Of a stretch of DNA of 13,159 nucleotides, positions 5,590 through 12,937 are shown piece after piece. Each line of letters starts with the position of its first letter. Positions within the stretch are counted from its first letter, which is position 1. A program made the translations under genes and the position numbers. The stretch is from an uncultured Bryobacterales bacterium. Lineage in GTDB: Bacteria > Acidobacteriota > Terriglobia > Bryobacterales > Bryobacteraceae. The stretch is from assembly GCA_937859895.1 (NCBI GenBank), contig CALMAV010000450.1:1-13159 (forward strand), given 5' to 3'. The notes under the pieces are model-generated. The model saw only the letters and a list, made by a program, of their open reading frames with translations. It was not told where the DNA came from and searched no databases.

Positions 5590-8190
5590 TTAGAAAGCGA
5601 AGCCAACAGTGCCGATCACCGTCCGCGGCTGGAGAAAGTGCGTTCCGCTGAATGTAGATAGGAAGTTGTACAGCGATACTTTATTCGTCAGATTTGCAAC
5701 GTCAATTGAGGCAGTGAAGCGCTTCCGTCCTTCGGCGTGGAACAAATTGTCCGTGCCGATAGCCAGGTCAAATACATGCCGGGGCTTCACACGATCAGGA
5801 TTGTGGTCGTCATTCTCTTGGCCTGTCTGCGGGAGGACCACCAGCCTGGACTGACCAACATTACAAGTAGATTGCGGCGTGAATGGAGCACTAACCGTCG
5901 CGAGAACACCGTCACAGGCAAAGCCAATGGTGACTTGCTGATTCGGTGTTAAGGCCAATGCTGCCGCGACATCTGCAACGCCGCTTACCACCAGACCGCT
6001 GTCATAGCGCCACGCTAAGGAAACCCATTCAGCGTTGTGGGGACGCTGGTAACGCGCCAGCACAGTCGATTGCAAAGCCTGGTCGTGGTCAATCCGAAAT
6101 ACTCCGGGCGGCACGATCGATGTATTTAGCAACCCGCCAGTCTGGTCGGGAAAGTAGCGTGCTCTGGTATGTCCCACGGTCCAGTAAGCCTGGAAGCCGT
6201 GAATGTTAGTCGTGCTGACGCGGCCGGTAACTCCATCGAGTTTGGATTTTGCCCAGGCAATAGGGAACGTAATGGTGGTATTTTGCAGAGTGCTGAAGTC
6301 GTAAGCGTTGTTCGTGTACTTCCAAAAATAGTCTGCGTCGATCAGCAGGTACTTACCGACCGCCTGCTGAAACCCGACGTTATACTGATTGCGCTTACCG
6401 ACGGGAATTGGGTTGGCCGATGTAACGCCCAGCACGCCTGTTACCTGTCCATTGCTCAAGCCGGAAGCGCTAGAAAGAAGCAAGTTTTCATTAAAGGGTG
6501 TCTCAAAGGTTCTTGAGTAAGCTCCTCGCAATACTGTGTTGGTCTTCTTGACTGTGTACGCCAGACCAGCGCGCGGAGAAGCGGCACTGTCCTGTACCAG
6601 TCCGTAATAAGTATCGCCGCGCAGGCCGACCGTTATCAGGAAGTTGCCCAATGTGATGGAGTCTTCAACATACGCTGCGTATTGATTGATATTCTTCTTA
6701 GCGCGAAAAGTGAACAGGCCGCCGCCCCGCGATAGATCGTACGGCAATAAGCCGGGCTGCAGATTAGGATTGGCCGTGTAGCCTTGATTTCCGCAAACAT
6801 TCGGGTCCAAAAGTGTTGGATCCGTGATCGCTCCGCCGAGCGAATCCACGCATGGAGAATTGTAAGTGGGGTCGGTGATGCCGAAAGCAAACTCCTCCAG
6901 TAATCTTGTCTGCTTCAGGTCAATGCCGATCTTAATATTGTGGTGGCCCTGATTAATCGCCAGATCGCTTTTTATTCCATAGTTCAGCAGCTTGCGGTGC
7001 TGCTGCTGCGTGGAGGGTGTGTCACTTAAAAGGTCCCGACTTGGGTAGTAGTTAAATTCATCTTTGCGAATATACGGATTCACAGTCAAAAGATAATTTG
7101 GGCTGAGGGTGCGCTGGTACCCTGCCGCTATGTTCCAGGTGAGAACGCGTTGGACCTGGTCCTGCCCGAGCTGATCAAAAGAGTTTGGGATCTGAATCCA
7201 GTTGCGTGCGGCGAAAAGATCCAGGTGCAGCACGTCTTTTGAGGAAGGTTGAAAATCGAGGCGGTCGAAGATCGTCTGATTATTGCCCTTGTCGTGAAAA
7301 GGGCTAAACTCAGGCGTGTCCAGGAAGCGACCACTTCTGGTTCCGTCCAAAGCAATGAAGTTGCCGAATCGCTCGTTGCCAACTCCTAGGGAAACATCTC
7401 CACCGACGCTGCCGAACGTTCCATAGTAGGTACTCACGCTGCCGAAAGGCTGCATCGCCCCAAGACCTGAACGCGTAGTAATCTGGGCAACCAAGCTTGA
7501 TTTGTCGCCGAATTCGGCTTGGGGCGCACCAGTGATTAGCTGCATATTCTGGATCGCGCTGGTTGGAAGCTGGGTGGAAAAGACCTTACTCTGTTGATCA
7601 CTGATTGGCTGTCCATCAATGACAAACGTTGTCTGAGCGTGGTCTCCCAAAGGATGGAAGAAGCCATTGCCATCGGCTGCAACACCACCGGTGGTGTAAA
7701 TAATCGCTTGACTGAGACTGCCCGCTGGATCGAAGGTTGGAAGTTTCGCTAGTGTGCTCCGATCTACATCGATATGAGCGGACGTGTCCGCCTCGATAAG
7801 ATCCTGTCCGGCAGACTCCACCTCAACAGTGGTTCCAGTAGAAGCGAGTTTCAGTTTCAGGTTGAGCCCGATAGGAAGCGAGCTGCGAATGACTACATCC
7901 TCACTGACAGGTGCAAAACCGCTGGCACTCACCATAACGTGATACGTATTGGTCGGCAGATTCAGTAGCCGGAAGGCGCCATTGGCGCCCGAGGTTACGG
8001 TCTGGGTGTAACCAGACACGGGATTTTGGGCTGTGACCTTTGCACCGGGAAGAGCTGCGCCAGAAGGATCGGTTATCGATCCTTGAACAGTACCCGCGTT
8101 GCCGAGTGACTGGGCTGTTCCTTTGTTAGCCGTCGTTAAGACAGCTATCGCAACCAGCAATAAAGCTTTGCTTACTACACTTCTATTCAC
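5590..8190 (-). CDS. TonB-dependent receptor with carboxypeptidase-regulatory-like N-terminus
   Basis: This is an outer-membrane receptor of 866 residues. It has a signal peptide (hydrophobic about 9-21, likely cut near GTA-Q27), a carboxypeptidase-regulatory-like beta-sandwich (VQGSITDPSGAALPGAKV through LNLKLKLA, about 32-115) and a plug domain (about 118-245, with TTFVIDGQPI and QAEFGDKSS). A long beta-barrel follows, ending in GTVGFAF with the terminal Phe used for outer-membrane insertion. The layout is that of the Oar-like receptors abundant in Acidobacteriota, but shorter than the 1,000-1,200 residues common there. I see no obvious TonB box. The GTG at 8190-8188 is preceded by AGGAG at 5 nt and puts the signal peptide at the N-terminus. 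A GTG at 8235 in frame has no ribosome binding site. It heads a tight unit with a CDF-like transporter and a MerC protein, which points to a metal or metal-chelate ligand. Confidence 0.9.
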   Translation of the reverse strand: MNRSVVSKALLLVAIAVLTTANKGTAQSLGNAGTVQGSITDPSGAALPGAKVTAQNPVSGYTQTVTSGANGAFRLLNLPTNTYHVMVSASGFAPVSEDVVIRSSLPIGLNLKLKLASTGTTVEVESAGQDLIEADTSAHIDVDRSTLAKLPTFDPAGSLSQAIIYTTGGVAADGNGFFHPLGDHAQTTFVIDGQPISDQQSKVFSTQLPTSAIQNMQLITGAPQAEFGDKSSLVAQITTRSGLGAMQPFGSVSTYYGTFGSVGGDVSLGVGNERFGNFIALDGTRSGRFLDTPEFSPFHDKGNNQTIFDRLDFQPSSKDVLHLDLFAARNWIQIPNSFDQLGQDQVQRVLTWNIAAGYQRTLSPNYLLTVNPYIRKDEFNYYPSRDLLSDTPSTQQQHRKLLNYGIKSDLAINQGHHNIKIGIDLKQTRLLEEFAFGITDPTYNSPCVDSLGGAITDPTLLDPNVCGNQGYTANPNLQPGLLPYDLSRGGGLFTFRAKKNINQYAAYVEDSITLGNFLITVGLRGDTYYGLVQDSAASPRAGLAYTVKKTNTVLRGAYSRTFETPFNENLLLSSASGLSNGQVTGVLGVTSANPIPVGKRNQYNVGFQQAVGKYLLIDADYFWKYTNNAYDFSTLQNTTITFPIAWAKSKLDGVTGRVSTTNIHGFQAYWTVGHTRARYFPDQTGGLLNTSIVPPGVFRIDHDQALQSTVLARYQRPHNAEWVSLAWRYDSGLVVSGVADVAAALALTPNQQVTIGFACDGVLATVSAPFTPQSTCNVGQSRLVVLPQTGQENDDHNPDRVKPRHVFDLAIGTDNLFHAEGRKRFTASIDVANLTNKVSLYNFLSTFSGTHFLQPRTVIGTVGFAF

Positions 8191-8228
8191 ATTCGCTCCT
8201 GAAAACTGTTCACATTCACTCCTGAAAA
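8183..8228 (-). repeat. Tandem 23-bp duplication of ribosome binding site and start codon
   Basis: Two adjacent 23-bp units (8183-8205 and 8206-8228) differ at only two positions. Each contains, in the sense direction, AGGAG (8196-8200 and 8219-8223), a 5-nt spacer ending in AAT and a GTG (8190-8188 and 8213-8211). The inner copy starts the TonB-dependent receptor. The outer copy opens a frame of eight codons that ends at a TGA (8189-8187) overlapping the inner GTG as GTGA. Because 23 is not a multiple of three, the two starts are in different frames. Confidence 0.85.
8187..8213 (-). CDS. Possible 8-residue leader peptide overlapping the receptor start
   Basis: The outer copy of the duplicated ribosome binding site drives GTG-AAC-AGT-TTT-CAG-GAG-CGA-ATG-TGA. 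The stop overlaps the receptor's GTG by two bases, the arrangement used for translational coupling. The peptide (VNSFQERM) has no composition that would suggest attenuation by an amino acid or metal. It may be only a by-product of the duplication, but its ribosome binding site is as good as the receptor's own. Confidence 0.3.
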   Translation of the reverse strand: MNSFQERM

Positions 8229-8347
8229 GTTGCACTGCGGCGCACTGCTCCGCGTGCCAACGGCCGGACTAACCAAAAAACCTTGAATAACTCATCACAA
8301 CCTAAACCTGGCGAAATACCTAGGGTTATCCGTCAAAGTAACTTCAT

Positions 8348-8395
8348 CCGCCTGTAGGCGGGCACGGACACATCGCGGGCGGGCGCTCCGCGGAG
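8348..8395 (-). terminator. Possible transcription stop after the LytTR gene (weak)
   Basis: Just past the LytTR stop codon lies a 10-bp perfect palindrome (CTCCGCGGAG, 8386-8395). About 25 bp further is a short hairpin (CCGCCTGTAGGCGG, 8348-8361). Neither is followed by a run of U on the minus-strand transcript, so an intrinsic terminator is not well supported. Read-through into the receptor gene remains possible. Confidence 0.2.
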
Positions 8396-8396
8396 A

Positions 8397-9155
8397 TCAC
8401 CAGCTCAAAACATCCCGAACGTTTCGAGCTTGACGCTTACTGACAACGAACTCCTGACCGTTGCTCAAAGTTATCAACCAGCGCTGGCTCGTGATCATGC
8501 TCATCTTACGAATCTGCTCAATATTCACCAGCGCATTCCGATGGATTCGGCGAAACGAATCCCCAGCAAATCGCTGTTCAATTGCCCGAAGGTTTTGCGT
8601 TGCGAGATAGCGCTGTTTTGCCGTGACAATCCACGTTAAGTCGCCATCTGCCTGAAAGGCAAAGACCTCACTGGTGCTAAGGACAAAGAACTCTTCCCCG
8701 AGTTTCCCCACGACTTTGCGAATCCGGTTTTGCTCTTTGGAGGGAGGGGGTGCTAGCTCCTGTAGTTGCGCCAGCTTCTCGGCTGCCTGGCCGGGATCTC
8801 GAGCAACTCGGGCCGCGCGATCAACGGCCACCGCAAGCCGCTGCTGACTGACCGGCTTCAGAAGGTAATCGATGGCGCCTGCCTCAAAAGCCCTGATAGC
8901 GTGTTGATCGTAGGCGGTCACCATGACAATGGCGGGAACCGGTCCTCCGTTCAGATGGGTCAACAATTCGAATCCGCCCATAACCGGCATCTGAATGTCG
9001 AGGAACACCACATCTGGCTTGCTCGACAAGATTTTGAGCAGGGCAAGCTCTCCGTTATCGGCCTCTCCGACTACTTCAACTGAATCGAGCAGTTCCAGCT
9101 CTTCCCGAAGAACTTTACGGGCAACTGGTTCGTCATCTACGATCAGCGCTCGCAT
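8397..9155 (-). CDS. LytTR-family DNA-binding response regulator
   Basis: This is a 252-residue two-domain regulator. Residues 1-120 form a receiver domain with D7/D8, phospho-acceptor D53 (VVFLDIQMP), T80 (MVTAYD) and K100 (YLLKP). Residues about 146-250 form a LytTR DNA-binding domain with its typical FRRIHRNALVNIEQI stretch and the closing SKRQARNVRDVL. LytTR regulators bind as dimers to paired short direct repeats. The ATG at 9155 is supported by AGGAG 9 nt upstream. It follows the sensor kinase gene by 89 bp on the same strand, so the pair is a LytS/LytR-like two-component system. Its nearest downstream target by position is the metal-receptor unit starting 206 bp away, but I could not pick out a convincing LytTR site there. 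Confidence 0.93.
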   Translation of the reverse strand: MRALIVDDEPVARKVLREELELLDSVEVVGEADNGELALLKILSSKPDVVFLDIQMPVMGGFELLTHLNGGPVPAIVMVTAYDQHAIRAFEAGAIDYLLKPVSQQRLAVAVDRAARVARDPGQAAEKLAQLQELAPPPSKEQNRIRKVVGKLGEEFFVLSTSEVFAFQADGDLTWIVTAKQRYLATQNLRAIEQRFAGDSFRRIHRNALVNIEQIRKMSMITSQRWLITLSNGQEFVVSKRQARNVRDVLSW

Positions 9156-9244
9156 GTGGGTTGTCTCCTACACACGTTACGGCAACGAAAAGTTGTCAGC
9201 CACAAAATCCCGATAGATGGGATAGTAATGGGTGCCAGCTAACT

Positions 9245-11161
9245 TTATTGTAAGGTGATCGGATTTACTTCTGTTTGGGTCAAGGCAGTCCTCTGAGATA
9301 CTCCGGTGTGCTCGGGTATGACAAACGTCACGATTGTGCCGGCTGAACTTGAGTCAATTTTGAGGTCGGCAGCAGGTCCATAGCAGAGCGTTAAACGGCG
9401 TCGCACGTTTTCCAATCCTACGCCTGTACCATCGCGACGTTGCATTTTGCTCCATTCAAACCCCAGGCCCGTATCCTCCACTGTTACCTGCAGTCCAAGC
9501 TCGGCCAGCTCAGCTCTCAAACAAACCCGGCCACTGCCGCTCTTGGCGGCTATCCCGTGTTTCACCGCATTCTCAATCAGCGGTTGGATGGACAAGATCG
9601 GTATCAAAACCGACCGCGCCGCTTCGCTGACGACAAGCTCTGCCTGGAGGCGATCTCCGAGCCGCAACTGTTCAATCTGAAGGTAAGCTTCGACAATGCG
9701 TAGCTCTTCTGAGAGCGGGATGAACTTACGGTCGCCCTGGAGGAAGTAACGGAAGATCTCGGCCAGGTTGAGCACCATGCGCCGTGCTTGGTGCGAGCCT
9801 CGATCAATCGTCCCGTACAACGTATTAAGCGAATTGAAGAGGAAGTGTGGATTGATCTGAGCTTGCAACGCGCGCAGTTCTGCCTGGCTCACCAGGCGCC
9901 TTAACTCCTCCGATCGAAAACGTTCCACCTGCTCGACGATTGCCGAGCCAAGTTGTCGCATATCCTCAACATCTTCACTGAGGTATCGTCTGCCCCCGCT
10001 CCGGGCTCCGAGTGCGAGATACCGGGAGTCGCCGCTCGAAAATCGAAGCGGTATATGGACCGCAGCATGGAAGTGTTCTGACGAAAACGCGACGGCGTCT
10101 CGATCAGGAAAGAGGACCGACAAGCGGTCGAGACTCGGCTTGCTTCTCGGGTCTCGCAGGACGGCGAACCGATGCGTTCGCAAGTGCCTGGCGACCAGTT
10201 GGGCCGCACCAGAAAGCAACTCTTCTTCCGAATGGGAAGCCGAGGCGAGACTGGTGATTGCCTTCACGCTGCCATCTACCGTCTGCCTACGAAAGAGCAC
10301 CCGGCTAATCCAGATTTGAGCCGCGTTCCGGAGATAGGCAAACAGAATCAGCGACACACAGAAAGAAACAAGAGCAAGGCCCTTGAGAAAGAGGCTTGAG
10401 CGGATCGATTCCCCAAGATGAAAGCTTTGATTCAGCACCAGCAATGCCGAGACGTACACTCCGGCCAAACCGAAGTTCACCAGAAAACGGATGAACGCAT
10501 CCAGGAGCAAGAACCGGTAGTCTTGCAAAAGTACGATGAGCGCAACTGGAATTCCAATGTGATGCCAGGCGATCTCAGCGGTCCAAGGGGACCTGACGTG
10601 CTGATAACCGAAGTGAAGAAAAGAGCTGGTAAACAGAAGGAGGCAGCCGAGCGAGAACCATTCAGTTGGTCCTGTTAACTTGTCCGAGTCACGCCAGTAA
10701 CGGATTAGCAGGGCAGCCGCGGTGAGAAGGCCAAACCCGACGGCAATGGAGATGAGAGCCGCTTGGTACAGCCCGATGTTGGAGTTAAACAACTCGCCGA
10801 AGTGCAGGGCAACGGCACAGCCGCTTACGCAATAACCGGCTACTACCAGCAGGCGCTGCTCTCCCTGCAACGCAACTTGAAAGAGAACAGCTGGAAGCAA
10901 ACTCAGAAGGGAGAATCTTGCCGTCATCACAGTAGTGATCAGGCGGGAATCCGGATCAGGTAGCGCAAGAGCAATGAGCGAGCCAATGTTCCAGCCTAAT
11001 GCAAGGACGGCAGCAAGCAGAGAGAGTACAACGCGGCGCCTACCGTGAACCTGCCTGTCGCGAACTAACAAAACTATGATGACGGAAAATAGCAGTAGAC
11101 CGGCGGTGTGCCCGATGGTGTTCGTTAAGATCGGGTCGAGCAGGTCACCGTGTGCGAGCAT
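9245..11161 (-). CDS. LytS-type membrane sensor histidine kinase
   Basis: This 638-residue protein is counted from ATG 11161. About eight transmembrane helices (residues about 17-280) form an integral sensor with no large periplasmic domain. A GAF-like segment (about 300-410) follows, then a short linker coil (about 415-435). The His_kinase domain has phospho-acceptor H439 in QAQINPHFLFNSLNTLYG, and the ATPase domain has N531 (PLIENAVKHG), an EDTGLGF box and a GTGVGLENVRRRL box. This is the layout of LytS/YehU-like kinases that partner LytTR regulators, here encoded directly downstream. A GTG at 11182 would add seven residues but has no ribosome binding site. ATG 11161 has GGAGG 13 nt and AAGGA 1 nt upstream, neither ideal. 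The signal sensed is unknown. Buried polar and aromatic residues in the helices suggest a membrane-soluble or membrane-state signal, which is an inference. Confidence 0.92.
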   Translation of the reverse strand: MLAHGDLLDPILTNTIGHTAGLLLFSVIIVLLVRDRQVHGRRRVVLSLLAAVLALGWNIGSLIALALPDPDSRLITTVMTARFSLLSLLPAVLFQVALQGEQRLLVVAGYCVSGCAVALHFGELFNSNIGLYQAALISIAVGFGLLTAAALLIRYWRDSDKLTGPTEWFSLGCLLLFTSSFLHFGYQHVRSPWTAEIAWHHIGIPVALIVLLQDYRFLLLDAFIRFLVNFGLAGVYVSALLVLNQSFHLGESIRSSLFLKGLALVSFCVSLILFAYLRNAAQIWISRVLFRRQTVDGSVKAITSLASASHSEEELLSGAAQLVARHLRTHRFAVLRDPRSKPSLDRLSVLFPDRDAVAFSSEHFHAAVHIPLRFSSGDSRYLALGARSGGRRYLSEDVEDMRQLGSAIVEQVERFRSEELRRLVSQAELRALQAQINPHFLFNSLNTLYGTIDRGSHQARRMVLNLAEIFRYFLQGDRKFIPLSEELRIVEAYLQIEQLRLGDRLQAELVVSEAARSVLIPILSIQPLIENAVKHGIAAKSGSGRVCLRAELAELGLQVTVEDTGLGFEWSKMQRRDGTGVGLENVRRRLTLCYGPAADLKIDSSSAGTIVTFVIPEHTGVSQRTALTQTEVNPITLQ

Positions 11162-11240
11162 TTCCTTGCGGCTACCTCCCACGATACTTCAGAGTCGCTC
11201 TGCTTGACTCTATCCATCGCAACGACAACCTGCATTTCAC

Positions 11241-11861
11241 TTAGAGGCAAGTTGCGACTACTTCGCCCGCCTCTCTTGCCGCCAGCGTTCGTCGTAGCTT
11301 CACGCACTCGGCCTCCACTGTCTTCAGCTTCTTTGCAATCGGCCACTCAGCAAATGCCATGTAAAGGATTACCAAGCCCAGCAAGCCGGGAACCACAGCT
11401 ATGACTGATAGCCAAGTTGGATAGCCCGCTTGGGTGAGTATTCGACGCCATACGACAAAACAGAGCGCAATGGCCGCTGCCACGACACTAAGCACCAAGA
11501 ATGTGCCCCAGGCCTGATGCGTTGATTCGTTCGAGTACAAGGCGATTCCCATGATGAAGACCAGCGTCATTGCTATTGACGAGAGCCAAACGATGCGCTT
11601 ATCCATGGAGGCCGCAGTGCTTCCCAACTGGGTACCGCAGGCTGAACAAAACTTCCCGGTAAGGTGATTTCCCATACCGCACAGTGAGCAGAAGATCAGT
11701 TCAGCAGAAGGCCCAGCCCTCATTGGCTCTCCCTTCCTGTCGCGTACGACTTGCGTCCACGCAGGTTCTTCCAGGGTCGCGTACTTGACGAACTTTGAAG
11801 CGTACTCAGCCTCGCAGCTGAGACTCCGGCGAGCATATTCGGGCGAAATGTGAAGCGACAA
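11241..11861 (-). CDS. Zinc-ribbon membrane protein of unknown function
   Basis: This 206-residue protein has a hydrophilic N-terminus (1-50), a compact zinc ribbon with C58/C61 and C72/C75 (FCSLCG...KFCSACG), and three hydrophobic helices (about 89-109, 119-138, 149-170). A charged tail rich in Lys/Arg/Glu (KKLKTVEAECVKLRR) follows and could form a short coiled coil. The start is a TTG at 11861, decided by AGGAG exactly 5 nt upstream. An internal ATG at residue 47 lacks this support and would cut the protein close to the ribbon. It lies 79 bp upstream of the sensor kinase on the same strand and may be in its transcript. Zinc-ribbon-plus-membrane-helix proteins are common in Acidobacteriota and usually unassigned; I do not name a function. 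Confidence 0.7.
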   Translation of the reverse strand: MSLHISPEYARRSLSCEAEYASKFVKYATLEEPAWTQVVRDRKGEPMRAGPSAELIFCSLCGMGNHLTGKFCSACGTQLGSTAASMDKRIVWLSSIAMTLVFIMGIALYSNESTHQAWGTFLVLSVVAAAIALCFVVWRRILTQAGYPTWLSVIAVVPGLLGLVILYMAFAEWPIAKKLKTVEAECVKLRRTLAAREAGEVVATCL

Positions 11862-11866
11862 GTTAG

Positions 11867-11871
11867 CTCCT
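11867..11871 (-). promoter_or_regulatory. Ribosome binding site that decides a TTG start
   Basis: AGGAG on the minus strand lies 5 nt before the TTG at 11861-11859. Together they fix the start of the zinc-ribbon membrane protein. Confidence 0.6.
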
Positions 11872-11880
11872 TTACAGGGG

Positions 11881-11909
11881 TTGACACAAGTACTTTGGCG
11901 CGATCTGAT
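11881..11909 (+). promoter_or_regulatory. Sigma-70-like promoter pointing into the gene-poor gap
   Basis: A perfect -35 box TTGACA (11881-11886) is followed after exactly 17 bp by TCTGAT (11904-11909), which matches TATAAT at four of six positions. It points rightward, away from the zinc-ribbon gene, into a stretch with no convincing long gene. It could drive a small RNA or the small frame at 12233, or be a chance match. Confidence 0.3.
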
Positions 11910-12232
11910 GTTTTTCGTCTATTGAACCTGGAGGAGTAAGAGTCCCACTGTCGCAGCCTAGTACTGCTGGCCGATTGCAATCAACTTAGGTCGTGTGTGA
12001 CTCGAGAGAGCATGTTTGTCGAATGTTGAGTGTCATGTCGCGCGGGACAGGCAGGTCGTTTCTCCAGCGCAAGGATCAGACAGTAGCGTCAAACGGCGTA
12101 TCGAATTACTTCGAGCTCTGCGGAACTGTCCACCGCAGATAGCAGCTGGTCGACACGCATCATCGTCTGATGCCCAGCTCGGTCTCAGCGCATTGTCGAC
12201 ATTCGAGAACTGGCAAGGCCTTCAGGATGACG
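11910..12232. other. Stretch without a supported gene
   Basis: Between the zinc-ribbon gene and the DUF3124 gene I find no recognisable protein. A rightward frame from a TTG at 12016 to 12246 gives 76 residues rich in Ser, Ala, Gln and Arg. It has no ribosome binding site and no family resemblance. I see no tRNA, CRISPR repeat or long inverted repeat here. The only positive signals are the promoter-like pair at 11881-11909 on its left edge and the small frame on its right edge. Confidence 0.4.
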
Positions 12233-12370
12233 ATGGAGAAGTCTGAGACTTTAAAAAGGAAGATCAGTAACTTCCAAACATCCACCGCAGATCCGGCAAT
12301 GTGTCGGCTCGTCAGGGATGAGTTGCATAAGGCGCTTCGATCAATGAGTATTGATCTTGGAATGGTTTGA
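12233..12370 (+). CDS. Possible 45-residue helical protein
   Basis: ATG 12233 is preceded by AGGA at 5 nt, and the frame runs to a TGA at 12368-12370. The product is hydrophilic and looks helical (METLKRKIS-type start: MEKSETLKRKISNFQ, then ADPAMCRLVRDELHKALRSM). This resembles in style, but not provably in sequence, the small unassigned proteins with paired helices common in soil bacteria. An ATG two codons upstream (12227) is an alternative start. The end overlaps the 3' end of the oppositely oriented DUF3124 gene by 30 bp. No homology is recognised, so this is a tentative call. Confidence 0.27.
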   Translation: MEKSETLKRKISNFQTSTADPAMCRLVRDELHKALRSMSIDLGMV

Positions 12371-12904
12371 TTCCGTCGAGTTCTTCAGTGTTCGTCCAGG
12401 ACTGGTAAATGAGATGCCGACAGCTCCAACTTGCCCGAACATCACCGCCTCCAGAATGGGCTCATCAATATCGGCAGCACCCGACCACTCAACCAGCAGG
12501 TTTGCTCCTGGCCCTCCCGTTGTATCTTCCCTTTGTATGACAAACTCCACGGAGGCAAGTGACCCGAGCTTGGCAGGATGGTCGAGGTAATCTCTGACCT
12601 TCTTTCCGCGCGAGTCGTAGTAGCGGACGCTATTCAGTACCAGAGGATGTTGCCCGCTCACGTTCCGAACACTGACCGTAGCGGAAAGCTCAACTGTATT
12701 TCGATTGATCCCTTCGTAGAGGCTTGAGTATATGGGTACATAGACGGTGCGATGCACCAACGGGCCAGCCAACGGAGTATCGAGAGGCGTTAATTGACTC
12801 GCAGCGCTCCCAAACTGGTGCGGTGCTTCAGGCGCCCGAGAGCACCCCAGCATGAACAGGCCCAAGCAGACAATAGCGATCAATGTTCTGGGTGCGTCGA
12901 GCAT
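12341..12904 (-). CDS. DUF3124 family lipoprotein
   Basis: This 187-residue protein is counted from ATG 12904. It has a lipoprotein signal (LIAIVCLGLFMLGC, lipidated Cys at 21) followed by the DUF3124 domain. The domain's features are YVPIYSSLYEG, a strand-rich stretch (VELSATVSVRNVSGQHPL), VRYYDSRGKKVRDYL, GSLASVEFVI, and GGPGANLLVEWSG with EAVMFG near the end (AVGISFTSPGR). The family is an envelope domain of unknown function, usually monodomain and lipid-anchored, and this one has normal length. A TTG at 12925 would add seven residues. Neither start has a well-placed ribosome binding site, although GGAG occurs about 15 nt before ATG 12904. It follows the Na+/H+ antiporter gene by 33 bp on the same strand and is probably co-transcribed with it. 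Confidence 0.85.
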   Translation of the reverse strand: MLDAPRTLIAIVCLGLFMLGCSRAPEAPHQFGSAASQLTPLDTPLAGPLVHRTVYVPIYSSLYEGINRNTVELSATVSVRNVSGQHPLVLNSVRYYDSRGKKVRDYLDHPAKLGSLASVEFVIQREDTTGGPGANLLVEWSGAADIDEPILEAVMFGQVGAVGISFTSPGRTLKNSTESNHSKINTH

Positions 12905-12937
12905 GGGCTTTGTACTTATCTCCAAGTTACTGTATCA

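Noticed and set aside
8308..8336. Possible receptor promoter on the minus strand with TTGACG at 8336-8331
   Set aside because: No acceptable -10 box lies at 16-18 bp, so I did not call it.
9207..9223. Hairpin ATCCC-N7-GGGAT between kinase and regulator, followed by TTTT on the minus strand
   Set aside because: The stem is only 5 bp and the T-run is four bases, so it is too weak to call a terminator or attenuator.
12016..12246. Rightward 76-residue frame from a TTG
   Set aside because: No ribosome binding site, low-complexity Ser/Ala/Gln composition, and no recognisable family.
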